From Bacteroidales bacterium UBA5235 (GTDB taxonomy: Bacteria; Bacteroidota; Bacteroidia; Bacteroidales; VadinHA17), in assembly GCA_002409145.1 (NCBI GenBank), contig DHUL01000060.1:7020-46648 (forward strand): 39,629 nucleotides of DNA. The letters run 5' to 3'. Below the pieces are notes generated by a model. The model was not told where the DNA came from. It made no database searches and was given only the letters and a program-made list of their open reading frames with translations. How positions within the stretch are numbered: the first letter of the stretch is position 1; each line of letters starts with the position of its first letter. Position numbers and translations under genes: made by a program. Below, piece after piece: positions 1-8,411 of this stretch.

Positions 1-16
1 CTATTGCCTCTTGCCT
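1..16 (-). repeat. Heptamer tract after buk, cut by the window edge
   Basis: Read on the buk strand, AGGCAAG and AGGCAAT followed by AG at the window edge; the buk stop supplies the first bases. Confidence 0.6.
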
Positions 17-1094
17 ATCCCTGGTATTCCTTGACAGAAATATGTCCGGTGATGGCCAGGTATCCATTAAAAGCCAAAGCCTTCAGCTCGTCTTCACCTG
101 GATATACATAAACCGGGGCGATATGCTTCACCCTGCGGCTCACCCTCTCCACATGCGCATCGTCATATGCCAGTCCGCCTGTAAGTATTATGCAATCGAC
201 CTCCCCTGCCAGAACGGCTGACATGGCACCTATCTCCTTGGACGTCTGATAACTGCATCCTTCAACTATGAGAGCGGCATGTTCATCGCCATCAGCGGCC
301 CGTTTTGTCGCCTCCTTGAAGCTGTTGGTTCCCAGGTAGGCCACCATACCACCCTTCCCGGCCAGCATGGAAGTCATTTCGGACAATGTATAATTTCCGC
401 TGAAGCAGAGTTCGGAAAGCTGTAATGCCGGCAGTCCGCCGCTTCGTTCGGGAGAGTAAGGTCCGTCACCGTTAAGTGCATTGTTGACATCTATCACCCT
501 TCCTTGACGGTGTGCCCCGACGCTGATGCCACCGCCCATATGCGCCACTATCAGGTTAAGGTCTTCATACTCCCTTCCGATTGTCGCAGCGTAAATCCTG
601 GCCACGGCTTTCTGGTTCAGAGCGTGGAATATCGATCTCCTGGATATCAGCGGGTGCCCTGAAAGCCTGGCTATCGGCTCAAGCTCATCAACCACCACGG
701 GATCAACAATATATGCCTTTGCTCCAGGGAGTTGTCTTACAACCATATCAGCAAGAAGCGCTCCGAGGTTACTGGCATGCTCGCCGTTTAATGCTTCTGA
801 AAGATGCTTCTTCATCAGGTGATTAACCTCATAAATGCCTGATTCAATGGGATTCACCAGTCCTCCCCTGCCTACTACAGCTCCAATTCCCTTCAAATCT
901 GCTTTTCCCTCCCTGAGCGCATCCATAATTACTCTGTACCTGAACGGCAACTGGTCCGTAACGGTGGAAAAGCCTTCCAGCTCTTCGGTGCTGTGTCTCA
1001 GTGTTTTCTCCATGAGTTTATCATTCTCCTCGTAGAGAGCAAACTTGGTGCTTGTTGAACCGGGATTAATAGCAAGTATAAGCTTATCCTTCAT
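15..1094 (-). CDS. buk: Butyrate kinase
   Basis: Acyl-phosphate kinase that makes ATP from butyryl-phosphate (or a branched-chain acyl-phosphate), releasing the free acid; cytoplasmic, ASKHA fold. The protein opens with the kinase signature AINPGSTSTK, has AHMGGGISVGAH in the middle and ends with the Buk-like YPGEDELKALAFNG. Length from this start is 359 residues, normal for the family. I chose the ATG at 1094; an ATG at 1103 adds three residues and overlaps the ptb2 stop as ATGA, so it is an equal alternative. A longer reading from 1265 runs back inside ptb2 and is unlikely. It is the last gene of the pta-ackA-ptb1-ptb2-buk operon. The stop codon is part of a heptamer repeat running to the window edge. 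The family call is firm; the chain length of the true substrate is not visible. Confidence 0.93.
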   Translation of the reverse strand: MKDKLILAINPGSTSTKFALYEENDKLMEKTLRHSTEELEGFSTVTDQLPFRYRVIMDALREGKADLKGIGAVVGRGGLVNPIESGIYEVNHLMKKHLSEALNGEHASNLGALLADMVVRQLPGAKAYIVDPVVVDELEPIARLSGHPLISRRSIFHALNQKAVARIYAATIGREYEDLNLIVAHMGGGISVGAHRQGRVIDVNNALNGDGPYSPERSGGLPALQLSELCFSGNYTLSEMTSMLAGKGGMVAYLGTNSFKEATKRAADGDEHAALIVEGCSYQTSKEIGAMSAVLAGEVDCIILTGGLAYDDAHVERVSRRVKHIAPVYVYPGEDELKALAFNGYLAITGHISVKEYQG

Positions 1095-1099
1095 TATTA

Positions 1100-2014
1100 T
1101 CATGTTTTCTGTGAGGCCATAAGGCATGCCAGGGCCACACAATAGTATTTTGACAGCTCGCTTTCGCTTCTTGACATCAGTACGACGGGTTTGGATGTGC
1201 CGCAGATCATTCCGGCCAGTTCTCCTCCGCCGAACAGCATCAGTCCCTTGTAGAACGGATTGCACGATTCCAGTGACGGAAAGAGCAGAATATCAGCATC
1301 ACCGGCCAGGGGTGTGTCCACCCCCTTGATCCTGACGCTCTCAGGATCACATGCCAGGAAGAGATCAACCGGACCATCCATGATACAGTCCGGTATCTGT
1401 CCTCTCTCCGCCATCCTGCACATCTCCTGGTAATCGAGGGTATTCGGAAAATGGTCGCTCACCTTCTCTGATGCGCCAATCAGGGCAACCCGTGGTTTCT
1501 CAATCCCGAAACGGCGGGCCATCTCAACAGCATACCGGGCCATGGCGACCTTCTGGTCAAGGTCAGGGAAAGGTATTACTGCAGTGTCGGTGATAAACAG
1601 CAATTTATGATATGCTGGGATTTCAACTGCACATGCGTAACTCATTACGGTTTTGGGTGGCAGGAGGCCCTTTTCCCTGTCCATCACAGCCCTGAGGAAC
1701 TTATCTGTGCCAACAAGGCCTTTCATGGCTACATCAGCCTCACTGTCCCGGGTAAGGGAGACAGCCAGTTCTGCAGCACTTTTTTCGTCAGGAGATTCAA
1801 CCAGCGTAAAGCATTGGGGATCAGCTCCTGTCTCCTTACAGGTGGCAAGAATCTGTTCATGCCGGCCAATCATTATGGCTTCTGCAAATCCTTCTTTAAC
1901 AGCCCTGTGGAGTGACCCGATAGTATTCGGATCCTGGGCCCAGGCGACGGCTATTCTCTTTTTAATTCCTGACGACCTGACGGTGTCAGCCATCTGCCTG
2001 AGGTTCGTGATCAT
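1100..2014 (-). CDS. ptb: Phosphate butyryltransferase paralog 2
   Basis: Member of the phosphate acetyl/butyryltransferase family, which swaps CoA for phosphate on an acyl-CoA to give the acyl-phosphate used by butyrate kinase. The 304-residue length fits Ptb. Visible family features are MKGLVGTDKFLRAV near residue 100, an AYHKLLFITDTAV segment, an ALIGASEKVS segment and the C-terminal VVLMSRSES. The ATG at 2014 was chosen because it sits one base after the stop of ptb1; a longer frame to 2080 would overlap ptb1. It is clearly divergent from the neighbouring ptb1, so the pair is not a recent duplication. It may have another chain-length preference or may form a mixed enzyme with ptb1; neither can be read from the sequence. 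Confidence 0.85.
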   Translation of the reverse strand: MITNLRQMADTVRSSGIKKRIAVAWAQDPNTIGSLHRAVKEGFAEAIMIGRHEQILATCKETGADPQCFTLVESPDEKSAAELAVSLTRDSEADVAMKGLVGTDKFLRAVMDREKGLLPPKTVMSYACAVEIPAYHKLLFITDTAVIPFPDLDQKVAMARYAVEMARRFGIEKPRVALIGASEKVSDHFPNTLDYQEMCRMAERGQIPDCIMDGPVDLFLACDPESVRIKGVDTPLAGDADILLFPSLESCNPFYKGLMLFGGGELAGMICGTSKPVVLMSRSESELSKYYCVALACLMASQKT

Positions 2015-2015
2015 G

Positions 2016-2924
2016 TTAATCTTTTCTTGATATGGCTGCCGCCAGTACAATACTGTAGTACTTTGCCTGGTCCGAGTCACTCCTCGAAGTCAGCACTATT
2101 GGTGCTGTAGCTCCGAGAATCACTGCCGCCACGCCGGCGTGGGCAAAAAAGACCATTGACTTATAGAGAACGTTGCCAACCTCGATATCAGGCATCAGCA
2201 GAAGGTCAGTATCACCTGCCACGTCACTCCTGATACCCTTGTGAATGGCGCTCTCAAGGCTGATTGCGTTGTCAAAGGCAAGCGGTCCGTCAATGAGGCA
2301 GTTCCTTATCTGGTCACGTTGGTTCATCTTCGAAAGGAGAGCCGCATCGAGCGTTGCCTGCATATTCTCACTTACCATCTCCACAGCTCCCAGCACAGCC
2401 ACCTTTGGCATATCCACACCAAGCCTGTTGAGGCATGCAACGGAGTTGTTCACTATTGCTATCTTGTCCTGCAGGTTGGGCGCAATATTCATTGCCACGT
2501 CTGTCACGGCGATGAGTTTATGGTAAGCAGCCACCTCGAAGATTGCAAAATGAGAAAGCAGCGAGCCTGATCTCAATCCCCACTCTTTGTTAAGAACTCC
2601 CTTGAGAAGGTTTGAGGTACCCACCTTGCCCTTCATGAGTATGTCTGCCTGGTTACTGCGCACCATCCTGACAGCTATCTCGATAGCCATCTCTGAATCA
2701 GGCTCGTGCACCACCCTTACACCAGTCAGATCAAAATTATTCTGGGCTGCGATATTATGTATCGAGTCCTTGTCACCGACGAGTATGGGCTCAATAAAGC
2801 CATCATGTGCGGCCATGAGTACCGAGGAGAGTGAATTGTGATCCTGTGCGGCAGCCAGTACGAGTCGTCTTGCAGGCTTGTCTACAAGTAGTTGTTTGAG
2901 TTCGGAAAGATGCTTTAAAGCCAT
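2016..2924 (-). CDS. ptb: Phosphate butyryltransferase paralog 1
   Basis: Phosphotransacylase of the Ptb type, converting butyryl-CoA or a related acyl-CoA plus phosphate into acyl-phosphate. The 302-residue protein has the family segments AAAQDHNSLSSV near the N-terminus, MKGKVGTSNLLKGVLN near residue 100, AYHKLIAVTDVAMN, AVLGAVEMVSENM and the C-terminal APIVLTSRSDS. The start is the only sensible ATG, 12 bases after the ackA stop. It is followed after a single base by a second Ptb-family gene and then buk. Classical clostridial operons carry one ptb plus buk, so the doubled ptb is the oddity here. Confidence 0.9.
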   Translation of the reverse strand: MALKHLSELKQLLVDKPARRLVLAAAQDHNSLSSVLMAAHDGFIEPILVGDKDSIHNIAAQNNFDLTGVRVVHEPDSEMAIEIAVRMVRSNQADILMKGKVGTSNLLKGVLNKEWGLRSGSLLSHFAIFEVAAYHKLIAVTDVAMNIAPNLQDKIAIVNNSVACLNRLGVDMPKVAVLGAVEMVSENMQATLDAALLSKMNQRDQIRNCLIDGPLAFDNAISLESAIHKGIRSDVAGDTDLLLMPDIEVGNVLYKSMVFFAHAGVAAVILGATAPIVLTSRSDSDQAKYYSIVLAAAISRKD

Positions 2925-2936
2925 TATTCAGAAAGT

Positions 2937-4148
2937 TTAGTGAGTCTGTTTCTCAACTATAGCCTGTGTGTCTGAAGCAATTACCAGTTCCTCGTCAGTG
3001 GTAATCACCATCACTTTAACCTTCGATGAAGGCTTCGAGATCACCAGGTCTTTTCCCTTCACACCGTGGTTCACTTTCTCGTCAACCTCTATACCCATAT
3101 ACTCCATCCCGGTGCAGATCATTTTCCTTGCGTTGAAGTCGTTCTCTCCTACTCCTGCAGTAAAGATCAGCAGGTCAAGACCGTTCATTGCAGCAACATA
3201 TGCGCCGATGAACTTCTTGATCTTGTAGGCATACATATTGAGCGCCAGCAGGGCTTTCGGGTTACCCTCATGGGCAGCCGTCTCAAGGTCGCGCATATCG
3301 GAGGAGAGCTGTGAAATGCCTGCAACACCACTCTTTTTATTAATCAGGTTGTTCACACCGCTCACGCTAAGCTCCTCTTTATCTGCCAGGTATAACAGTA
3401 CGCCGGGATCTATCTCACCCGTGCGTGTACCCATGATCAGTCCGTCGACCGGGGTAAATCCCATCGATGTGTCTATCGACTTACCGTTTTCTATGGCGGT
3501 GATTGAAGCTCCGTTGCCAAGGTGGCAGGTAATGATCTTCGATTTTAAAAGATCCATGTCAAGTATTTTGCAAGCCTTTTCGGCTACGTACCTGTGGCTG
3601 GTTCCGTGGAACCCGTACTTCCGGATCCGGTATTTTTCATAATACTCATAGGGGATGGCGTACATGAATGCATAATCAGGCATTGTCTGGTGGAAAGAGG
3701 TGTCAAAAACCGCCACCTGGGGTATTCCTGGCAGCAGCTTCTCGCATGAGAGGATCCCCTTGAGGTGAGCGGGATTATGGAGTGGTGCCAGTTCAGCGCA
3801 CTTTTCAATGTCGCGCTTGACATCGTTGTCAATCAGTACCGACTCCTTGAAGTTTTCACCTCCGTGTGCAACACGGTGCCCCACTGCTTTTATCTCAGAA
3901 ATGTTCTTTATGACGCCATGCACCGGGTTTACCAGTGCATCCATCACCATGTTGATTCCGACGGTATGGTCGGGTATGTCAAGGACCACCTTATATGGAT
4001 CCTTGCCGGTGGGTTTATGAGTAAGTATGCCATCTGTGATGCCGATCCTTTCCAGCAGTCCTTTCGCCAGTACCCTGGCGCTGTCCTGCATGTCGAAGAG
4101 CTGATACTTGATTGACGAGCTGCCGCAGTTGAGTACGAGAATATTCAT
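2937..4148 (-). CDS. ackA: Acetate kinase
   Basis: Makes ATP and acetate from acetyl-phosphate; cytoplasmic homodimer of the ASKHA fold. The 403-residue length is standard. The N-terminal VLNCGSSSIKYQ, HRVAHGG at 91-97 (substrate arginine at 92), FDTSFHQTMP with the catalytic aspartate near 149, GTRTGEIDPG with the arginine near 242, and the C-terminal TDEELVIA glutamate are all intact, so the enzyme should be active. It starts 13 bases after pta and is followed 12 bases later by ptb1, so it is translated from the five-gene acyl-phosphate mRNA. Confidence 0.97.
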   Translation of the reverse strand: MNILVLNCGSSSIKYQLFDMQDSARVLAKGLLERIGITDGILTHKPTGKDPYKVVLDIPDHTVGINMVMDALVNPVHGVIKNISEIKAVGHRVAHGGENFKESVLIDNDVKRDIEKCAELAPLHNPAHLKGILSCEKLLPGIPQVAVFDTSFHQTMPDYAFMYAIPYEYYEKYRIRKYGFHGTSHRYVAEKACKILDMDLLKSKIITCHLGNGASITAIENGKSIDTSMGFTPVDGLIMGTRTGEIDPGVLLYLADKEELSVSGVNNLINKKSGVAGISQLSSDMRDLETAAHEGNPKALLALNMYAYKIKKFIGAYVAAMNGLDLLIFTAGVGENDFNARKMICTGMEYMGIEVDEKVNHGVKGKDLVISKPSSKVKVMVITTDEELVIASDTQAIVEKQTH

Positions 4149-4161
4149 GATTTCCTGGTTA

Positions 4162-5169
4162 TTACTTGGTTAAGCCGGCTGCCTGGTTGGCGGTTATGGC
4201 GATTACGTTGATTATGTCACTGACTGAACAGCCCCTGGAGAGGTCGTTGATAGGCGCTGCCATGCCCTGAAGGACCGGGCCGATGGCCTGAGCGTGCGCC
4301 AGCCTCTCAACAAGCTTGTACGCGATGTTTCCGCACTCAAGGTTGGGAAAGACGAGGACGTTGGCCTTACCTGCGATCCTGCTGCCCGGGGCTTTCTTCT
4401 GGCCAATTGCTTCGATCAGGGCAGCATCTGCCTGGAGTTCACCCTCGAACAGGAATTCAGGAGCCATCTCCTTTGCCATCTTCGTTGCGCTGACCACCTT
4501 GTCAACCAGCGGGTGTTTTGCGCTGCCCATGGTGGAGAAGCTGAGGAGGGCGACCCTGGGCTCAACGCCTACGATTGTTTTCGTAGTGCGGGCAGTGGCC
4601 ACTGCAATCTCGGCAAGTTCTTTGTCTGAAGGGTCAGGGTGAACTGCGCCGTCGGCGAAGACGATTATTCCGTCAGCACCGAACTCCTTGTCCTTCAGCA
4701 TCATTATGAATGCTCCCGAAACCACCGAGATTCCCGGGGCAGTCTTTACAATCTGGAAGGCCGGCCTGAGAACGTCACCTGTCGTGTTCTTCGCACCTGC
4801 CACTTCACCATCGGCATCGCCGCATTTTATCATCATCACGCCCAGGTAGAGCGGATCTTCAATCAGTTTTGAAGCCTCATCAACTGTCAGTCCCTTGCTT
4901 TTGCGAAGCTCCACCATCGTATCAATATAATGCTTCTTCGCAGGGTGATCACGCGGATCGACTATCTGTGCCTTCCCGATATTCTTAAGACCAAACGAAT
5001 CAGCCATCGCCTTTATCTCTGCGGGATTCCCCAGTAATGTTATTCGTGCAATCCCCTCTTCCAGCACCGCATCTGCTGCTTTAAGTGTCCTCTCTTCCGT
5101 TCCCTCAGGCAATACAATCATTTTGTCATGTCTTCTGGCATTCGTTTTGATCTGTTCAAGCAATTCCAT
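4162..5169 (-). CDS. pta: Phosphate acetyltransferase
   Basis: Converts acetyl-CoA and phosphate to acetyl-phosphate for acetate kinase. At 335 residues it is the short form without the N-terminal DRTGG/P-loop regulatory region seen in the long enterobacterial form. Family segments seen are MIVLPEGTEERTLKAAD near the N-terminus, AGAKNTTGDVLRPAFQ, SFSTMGSAKHP and the C-terminal GPVLQGMAAPINDLSRG. It is the first gene of the operon. A good upstream promoter candidate lies at 5207-5236, giving a short leader of about 30 bases. No Shine-Dalgarno sequence is visible, as is usual in Bacteroidetes. Confidence 0.97.
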   Translation of the reverse strand: MELLEQIKTNARRHDKMIVLPEGTEERTLKAADAVLEEGIARITLLGNPAEIKAMADSFGLKNIGKAQIVDPRDHPAKKHYIDTMVELRKSKGLTVDEASKLIEDPLYLGVMMIKCGDADGEVAGAKNTTGDVLRPAFQIVKTAPGISVVSGAFIMMLKDKEFGADGIIVFADGAVHPDPSDKELAEIAVATARTTKTIVGVEPRVALLSFSTMGSAKHPLVDKVVSATKMAKEMAPEFLFEGELQADAALIEAIGQKKAPGSRIAGKANVLVFPNLECGNIAYKLVERLAHAQAIGPVLQGMAAPINDLSRGCSVSDIINVIAITANQAAGLTK

Positions 5170-5206
5170 TGGATATCAGTAATTTAGTTTGAATAATGTG
5201 TCGGGA

Positions 5207-5236
5207 TAAAAGTACTAAAAAAGTGTAAGCCCGCAA
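5207..5236 (-). promoter_or_regulatory. Promoter of the pta-ackA-ptb-ptb-buk operon
   Basis: Read on the minus strand, TTG (5236-5234), a 19-base spacer, then TACTTTTA (5214-5207). This fits the Bacteroidetes consensus TTTG-N19-TAnnTTTG with one change in the -7 box. Transcription would begin near 5200, about 30 bases before the pta start. Confidence 0.5.
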
Positions 5237-5330
5237 TAATCAACTACATGATTATAGTCAGTATTTTAAAAATTTAGCCTTTTTTTTTCGAAAACGTCTC
5301 AGTGGCCCTGCCGCGAAACCTTCAATTCCC

Positions 5331-5338
5331 TATTTTTG
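5331..5338 (+). promoter_or_regulatory. -7 box for the FAD/Fe-S dehydrogenase gene
   Basis: TATTTTTG is an exact match to the Bacteroidetes -7 consensus TAnnTTTG, 17 bases before the ATG at 5355. No clear -33 TTG is seen at the usual distance. The leader would be only about ten bases. Confidence 0.35.
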
Positions 5339-5354
5339 GGGCTGAATCTGGCAG

Positions 5355-8306
5355 ATGGAGGAGCAACGAACATCCATAATAAAAAGACTGCTGACCCTTG
5401 GACTGGATGGTGAGGTACGCACTGACAGGAGTTCGAGGATTATGTATGCCACTGATGCCTCCATCTACAGGGAAGAGCCGCTTGCGGTGGTCTATCCGCG
5501 TCACATTGAGGATATTAAAAAGTTGCTGGCGTTTGCCGCCAAGCATCGGGTCGGTATTATCCCGAGAGCTGCGGGAACCTCACTGGCAGGACAGGTGGTG
5601 GGTTCGGGCATAGTGGCCGATCTCTCGCGCCATTTCAGTAAAATACTGGAGATAAACACCGGAGAAAGGTGGGTCAGGCTTGAGCCCGGGGTAGTTCCTG
5701 ACGAGCTGAACGCTATTCTGCGGAGCCACGGACTTCTCTTCGGGCCGGAGACGTCGACCTCCAGCAGATGTAACCTGGGAGGCATGATCGGTAACAATGG
5801 CTGCGGCCTACATTCTGTTGTATATGGCTCAGTCAGGGATCATATTATTAGTGTTAATGCCCTGCTTCATGACGGATCTGAGGTTTTCTTCGGGGAACTC
5901 ACCGGGGAGCAGTTCAGTCAGAAGTGCACCCTGCAAACTGCTGAGGGTGAAATCTACAGGGAGGTGGAAAGGATCATGTCAGATCCGGTTCACCGCGAGT
6001 CAATCATGGCCGGTTATCCTGAGAGGACCATCCCCCGCCGCAACACCGGCTATTCAATTGATGACCTTCTCCACAGCGAACCTTTCACTCCCGGCGCGGG
6101 CCGGAAGGTCAATCTTGCAAGGCTCATATGCGGATCGGAAGGTACCCTGGCCATAGTCACGGAGGTGAAGCTGGGGCTGGTACCGCTGCCTCCCCCGGTG
6201 AAGGCGCTGGCCTGCGTTCATCTGCGCAAGCGTAATGAAGCCTTCCGTGCCAACCTGATTGCTCTTAAATACCAGCCGTGGGCTGTGGAGCTGATGGACA
6301 GCAATATACTTAACCTGGCAGCTACCGTCGAGAGCCAGAAGCGGAACAGGTTCTTCATCGATGGTGACCCCGGGGCACTGCTTATAGTTGAGTTCTGTGC
6401 CGTAACCCGTAAGGAAATAACTGACACTGCATCAGCCATGGAAAGGGAGATGCGGAACGAGGGGCTGGGATACGCATTTCCCGTGGTCTGGGACGGTGAT
6501 GTGAAGAAGGTCTGGAACCTCCGCAAGGCGGGACTCGGAATTCTGTCGAACATGCCTGGCGACACCAAGCCTATCTCTTTGATAGAGGACTGCGCCGTGG
6601 ACGTAAACAGGCTGGGCGACTTCGTTGCTGACATAGAGGAGATGCTCGCCTCGTATGGCAAAGAGTCTGTATATCATGCACATATAGGTACCGGCGAATT
6701 GCATATCAGGCCACTCATCAATCTCAAGGATACCGGTGAGGTGAAGCTGTTGCGCACCATTGCTGAGGAGACGGCCCGGATAGTAAAAAAGTACAGGGGT
6801 TCAATGAGCGGCGAGCACGGCGACGGCAGGCTGCGTGGCGAGTTCATACCGCTGATAATCGGCGCTGAAAACTACGAGCTTAACAAGAGGATAAAAAGGG
6901 TTTTCGACCCGGATGGCATACTCAATCCCGGAAAGATAACGGACACCCCTCCAATGGACAGCTCGCTCAGGTATCTCCCTGGTAAGCCGACTCCGGAACT
7001 GACAACCTGGTATGATTTCTCCGCCAGCGGCGGTGTTATGCGCGCTGCCGAAAAATGTAACGGGTCGGGCGACTGCCGCAAGAGCAGCGTTATAGGAGGC
7101 ACCATGTGTCCAAGCTATATGGCCACCGGTGACGAGCGGCTCACCACCCGCGCCCGGGCAAACATAATCAGGGAGATGCTGTATGCTGACAGGAGCAATC
7201 CGTGGGACAGCCGCGAGATATTTGAGATCGTCGATCTCTGTCTGGCCTGCAAGGGATGCCGCAGCGAATGTCCCTCAGGAGTGGATATCGCCAAACTGAA
7301 ATCGGAATTTTTACAACACTATAACGATGTCCATCCGCCGTCACTGCGTACACGGCTTATAGCTTCACTACCCGATATCTACAGCCTTTTCTCATTCATA
7401 CCAGCCATCTTCAATTTCTTCGCGACCAACAAATTTACTGCACCGTTAATCAAGAATATGACAGGCATTGCTTCCTCCCGAAGTATCCCGGTGCTGGCGC
7501 CGATGACATTCAGGCGGTGGCTGAAGCGGAATCTGCCGGGACTCAATCCGGCCACTCCCACCGGTGAGGTCTGTTTGTTCGTGGATGAGTTTACCAACCA
7601 CAATGACCTGGATGCCGGGAAGGCGGCAGCGCAATTGCTGACCGGCCTCGGGTACAGTATCACAATTGCCGGAAATGTTGCCAGTGCACGGACTTACATT
7701 TCCAAGGGATTTTTGCGTAAAGCCAGGAAGTTGATAACTAAAAATATACATGTTTTTGCCCCGCTGATCAGTGAAGCCCGTCCCCTCATAGGGATAGAGC
7801 CCTCGGCCATCCTCGGTTTCAGGGATGAGTTCCCGGATCTGGCCGGTGATGAGTTGCATTCTGAGGCTTTAAGACTGGCACAACACACATACACACTTGA
7901 GGAGTTCATTGCAAGAGAGTTCAGGGAAGGAAGGATCAGGCGCGAGATGTTCACCGATGAGCCTGCGGAGGTGCTGGTGCATGTCCACTGCCAGGAGAAG
8001 GCTATCACAACATCATTGCCGGTTCTGGCTGCGCTGGGCATGCCTGCAAACTATAATATAAAAGAGATTCCCTCCGGCTGTTGCGGTATGGCCGGGGCTT
8101 TCGGGTACGAGAAGGAGCATTATGAGCTGGCTCAGAAGGTGGGTGAACTGGTCCTGTTCCCCGATGTCAGGTCGGCCTCCGGCAAAACGATAATTTGTGC
8201 CCCCGGCACCAGCTGCCGCCACCATATCATGGATGGCACAGGCAGAACTGCGCTGCATCCGGCGGAAGTCCTTTTCGCTGCGCTCAGCAAAGGCAAGAGG
8301 CAATAG
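5355..8306 (+). CDS. FAD- and Fe-S-binding 2-hydroxyacid (D-lactate-type) dehydrogenase
   Basis: Large fused flavoprotein of the GlcD/Dld plus GlpC type, likely oxidising D-lactate or another D-2-hydroxyacid and passing electrons to quinone or another carrier. Order of parts in 983 residues: FAD-binding PCMH domain at about 40-250 (PRAAGTSLAGQ, GGMIGNNGCG); FAD-oxidase C-terminal domain at about 280-540 (HIGTGELHIRP, GEHGDGRLRGEF); a cysteine set near 566 (KCNGSGDC, then TMCPSY); a 4Fe-4S motif CLACKGCRSECP near 626; and a C-terminal cysteine-rich domain with HCQEKA and SGCCGMAG near 906. No membrane segment or signal peptide is seen. It is transcribed divergently from pta, which suggests a lactate-to-acetate link. 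The last codons and stop lie inside a heptamer repeat. The substrate is inferred from family and context; glycolate or 2-hydroxyglutarate remain possible. Confidence 0.85.
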   Translation: MEEQRTSIIKRLLTLGLDGEVRTDRSSRIMYATDASIYREEPLAVVYPRHIEDIKKLLAFAAKHRVGIIPRAAGTSLAGQVVGSGIVADLSRHFSKILEINTGERWVRLEPGVVPDELNAILRSHGLLFGPETSTSSRCNLGGMIGNNGCGLHSVVYGSVRDHIISVNALLHDGSEVFFGELTGEQFSQKCTLQTAEGEIYREVERIMSDPVHRESIMAGYPERTIPRRNTGYSIDDLLHSEPFTPGAGRKVNLARLICGSEGTLAIVTEVKLGLVPLPPPVKALACVHLRKRNEAFRANLIALKYQPWAVELMDSNILNLAATVESQKRNRFFIDGDPGALLIVEFCAVTRKEITDTASAMEREMRNEGLGYAFPVVWDGDVKKVWNLRKAGLGILSNMPGDTKPISLIEDCAVDVNRLGDFVADIEEMLASYGKESVYHAHIGTGELHIRPLINLKDTGEVKLLRTIAEETARIVKKYRGSMSGEHGDGRLRGEFIPLIIGAENYELNKRIKRVFDPDGILNPGKITDTPPMDSSLRYLPGKPTPELTTWYDFSASGGVMRAAEKCNGSGDCRKSSVIGGTMCPSYMATGDERLTTRARANIIREMLYADRSNPWDSREIFEIVDLCLACKGCRSECPSGVDIAKLKSEFLQHYNDVHPPSLRTRLIASLPDIYSLFSFIPAIFNFFATNKFTAPLIKNMTGIASSRSIPVLAPMTFRRWLKRNLPGLNPATPTGEVCLFVDEFTNHNDLDAGKAAAQLLTGLGYSITIAGNVASARTYISKGFLRKARKLITKNIHVFAPLISEARPLIGIEPSAILGFRDEFPDLAGDELHSEALRLAQHTYTLEEFIAREFREGRIRREMFTDEPAEVLVHVHCQEKAITTSLPVLAALGMPANYNIKEIPSGCCGMAGAFGYEKEHYELAQKVGELVLFPDVRSASGKTIICAPGTSCRHHIMDGTGRTALHPAEVLFAALSKGKRQ

Positions 8307-8318
8307 GCAATAGGCAAG
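8291..8318 (+). repeat. Heptamer tract at the 3' end of the FAD/Fe-S dehydrogenase gene
   Basis: Four exact units: AGGCAAG, AGGCAAT, AGGCAAT, AGGCAAG. The first two overlap the coding end and encode the last residues and the TAG stop. Confidence 0.8.
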
Positions 8319-8383
8319 AGTGTTGACAATTTGTGCCAGATGAGTATCAGGTATCGTAATTATTGAAAACCTCAATTCCCGCT

Positions 8384-8411
8384 AATGCCTGATGGCTTTT
8401 GCCTGATGCCT
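8384..8411 (-). repeat. Heptamer tract after the nitrilase-family gene
   Basis: Read on the gene's strand, AGGCATC, AGGCAAA, AGCCATC and AGGCATT; the stop codon supplies the first bases. It faces the tract at 8291-8318 and could pair with it in a read-through RNA. Confidence 0.6.

Noticed and set aside
1104..1265. Longer N-terminus for butyrate kinase
   Set aside because: It would lie inside ptb2 and is arginine-rich noise; the kinase signature begins a few residues after the ATG at 1094.
2241..2570. Plus-strand frames inside the pta-buk operon
   Set aside because: They are antisense shadows of well-supported genes; the minus-strand proteins carry all the family motifs.
8291..8411. CRISPR array
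   Set aside because: Units are 7 bases, in direct tandem, without spacers, and no cas genes are present.
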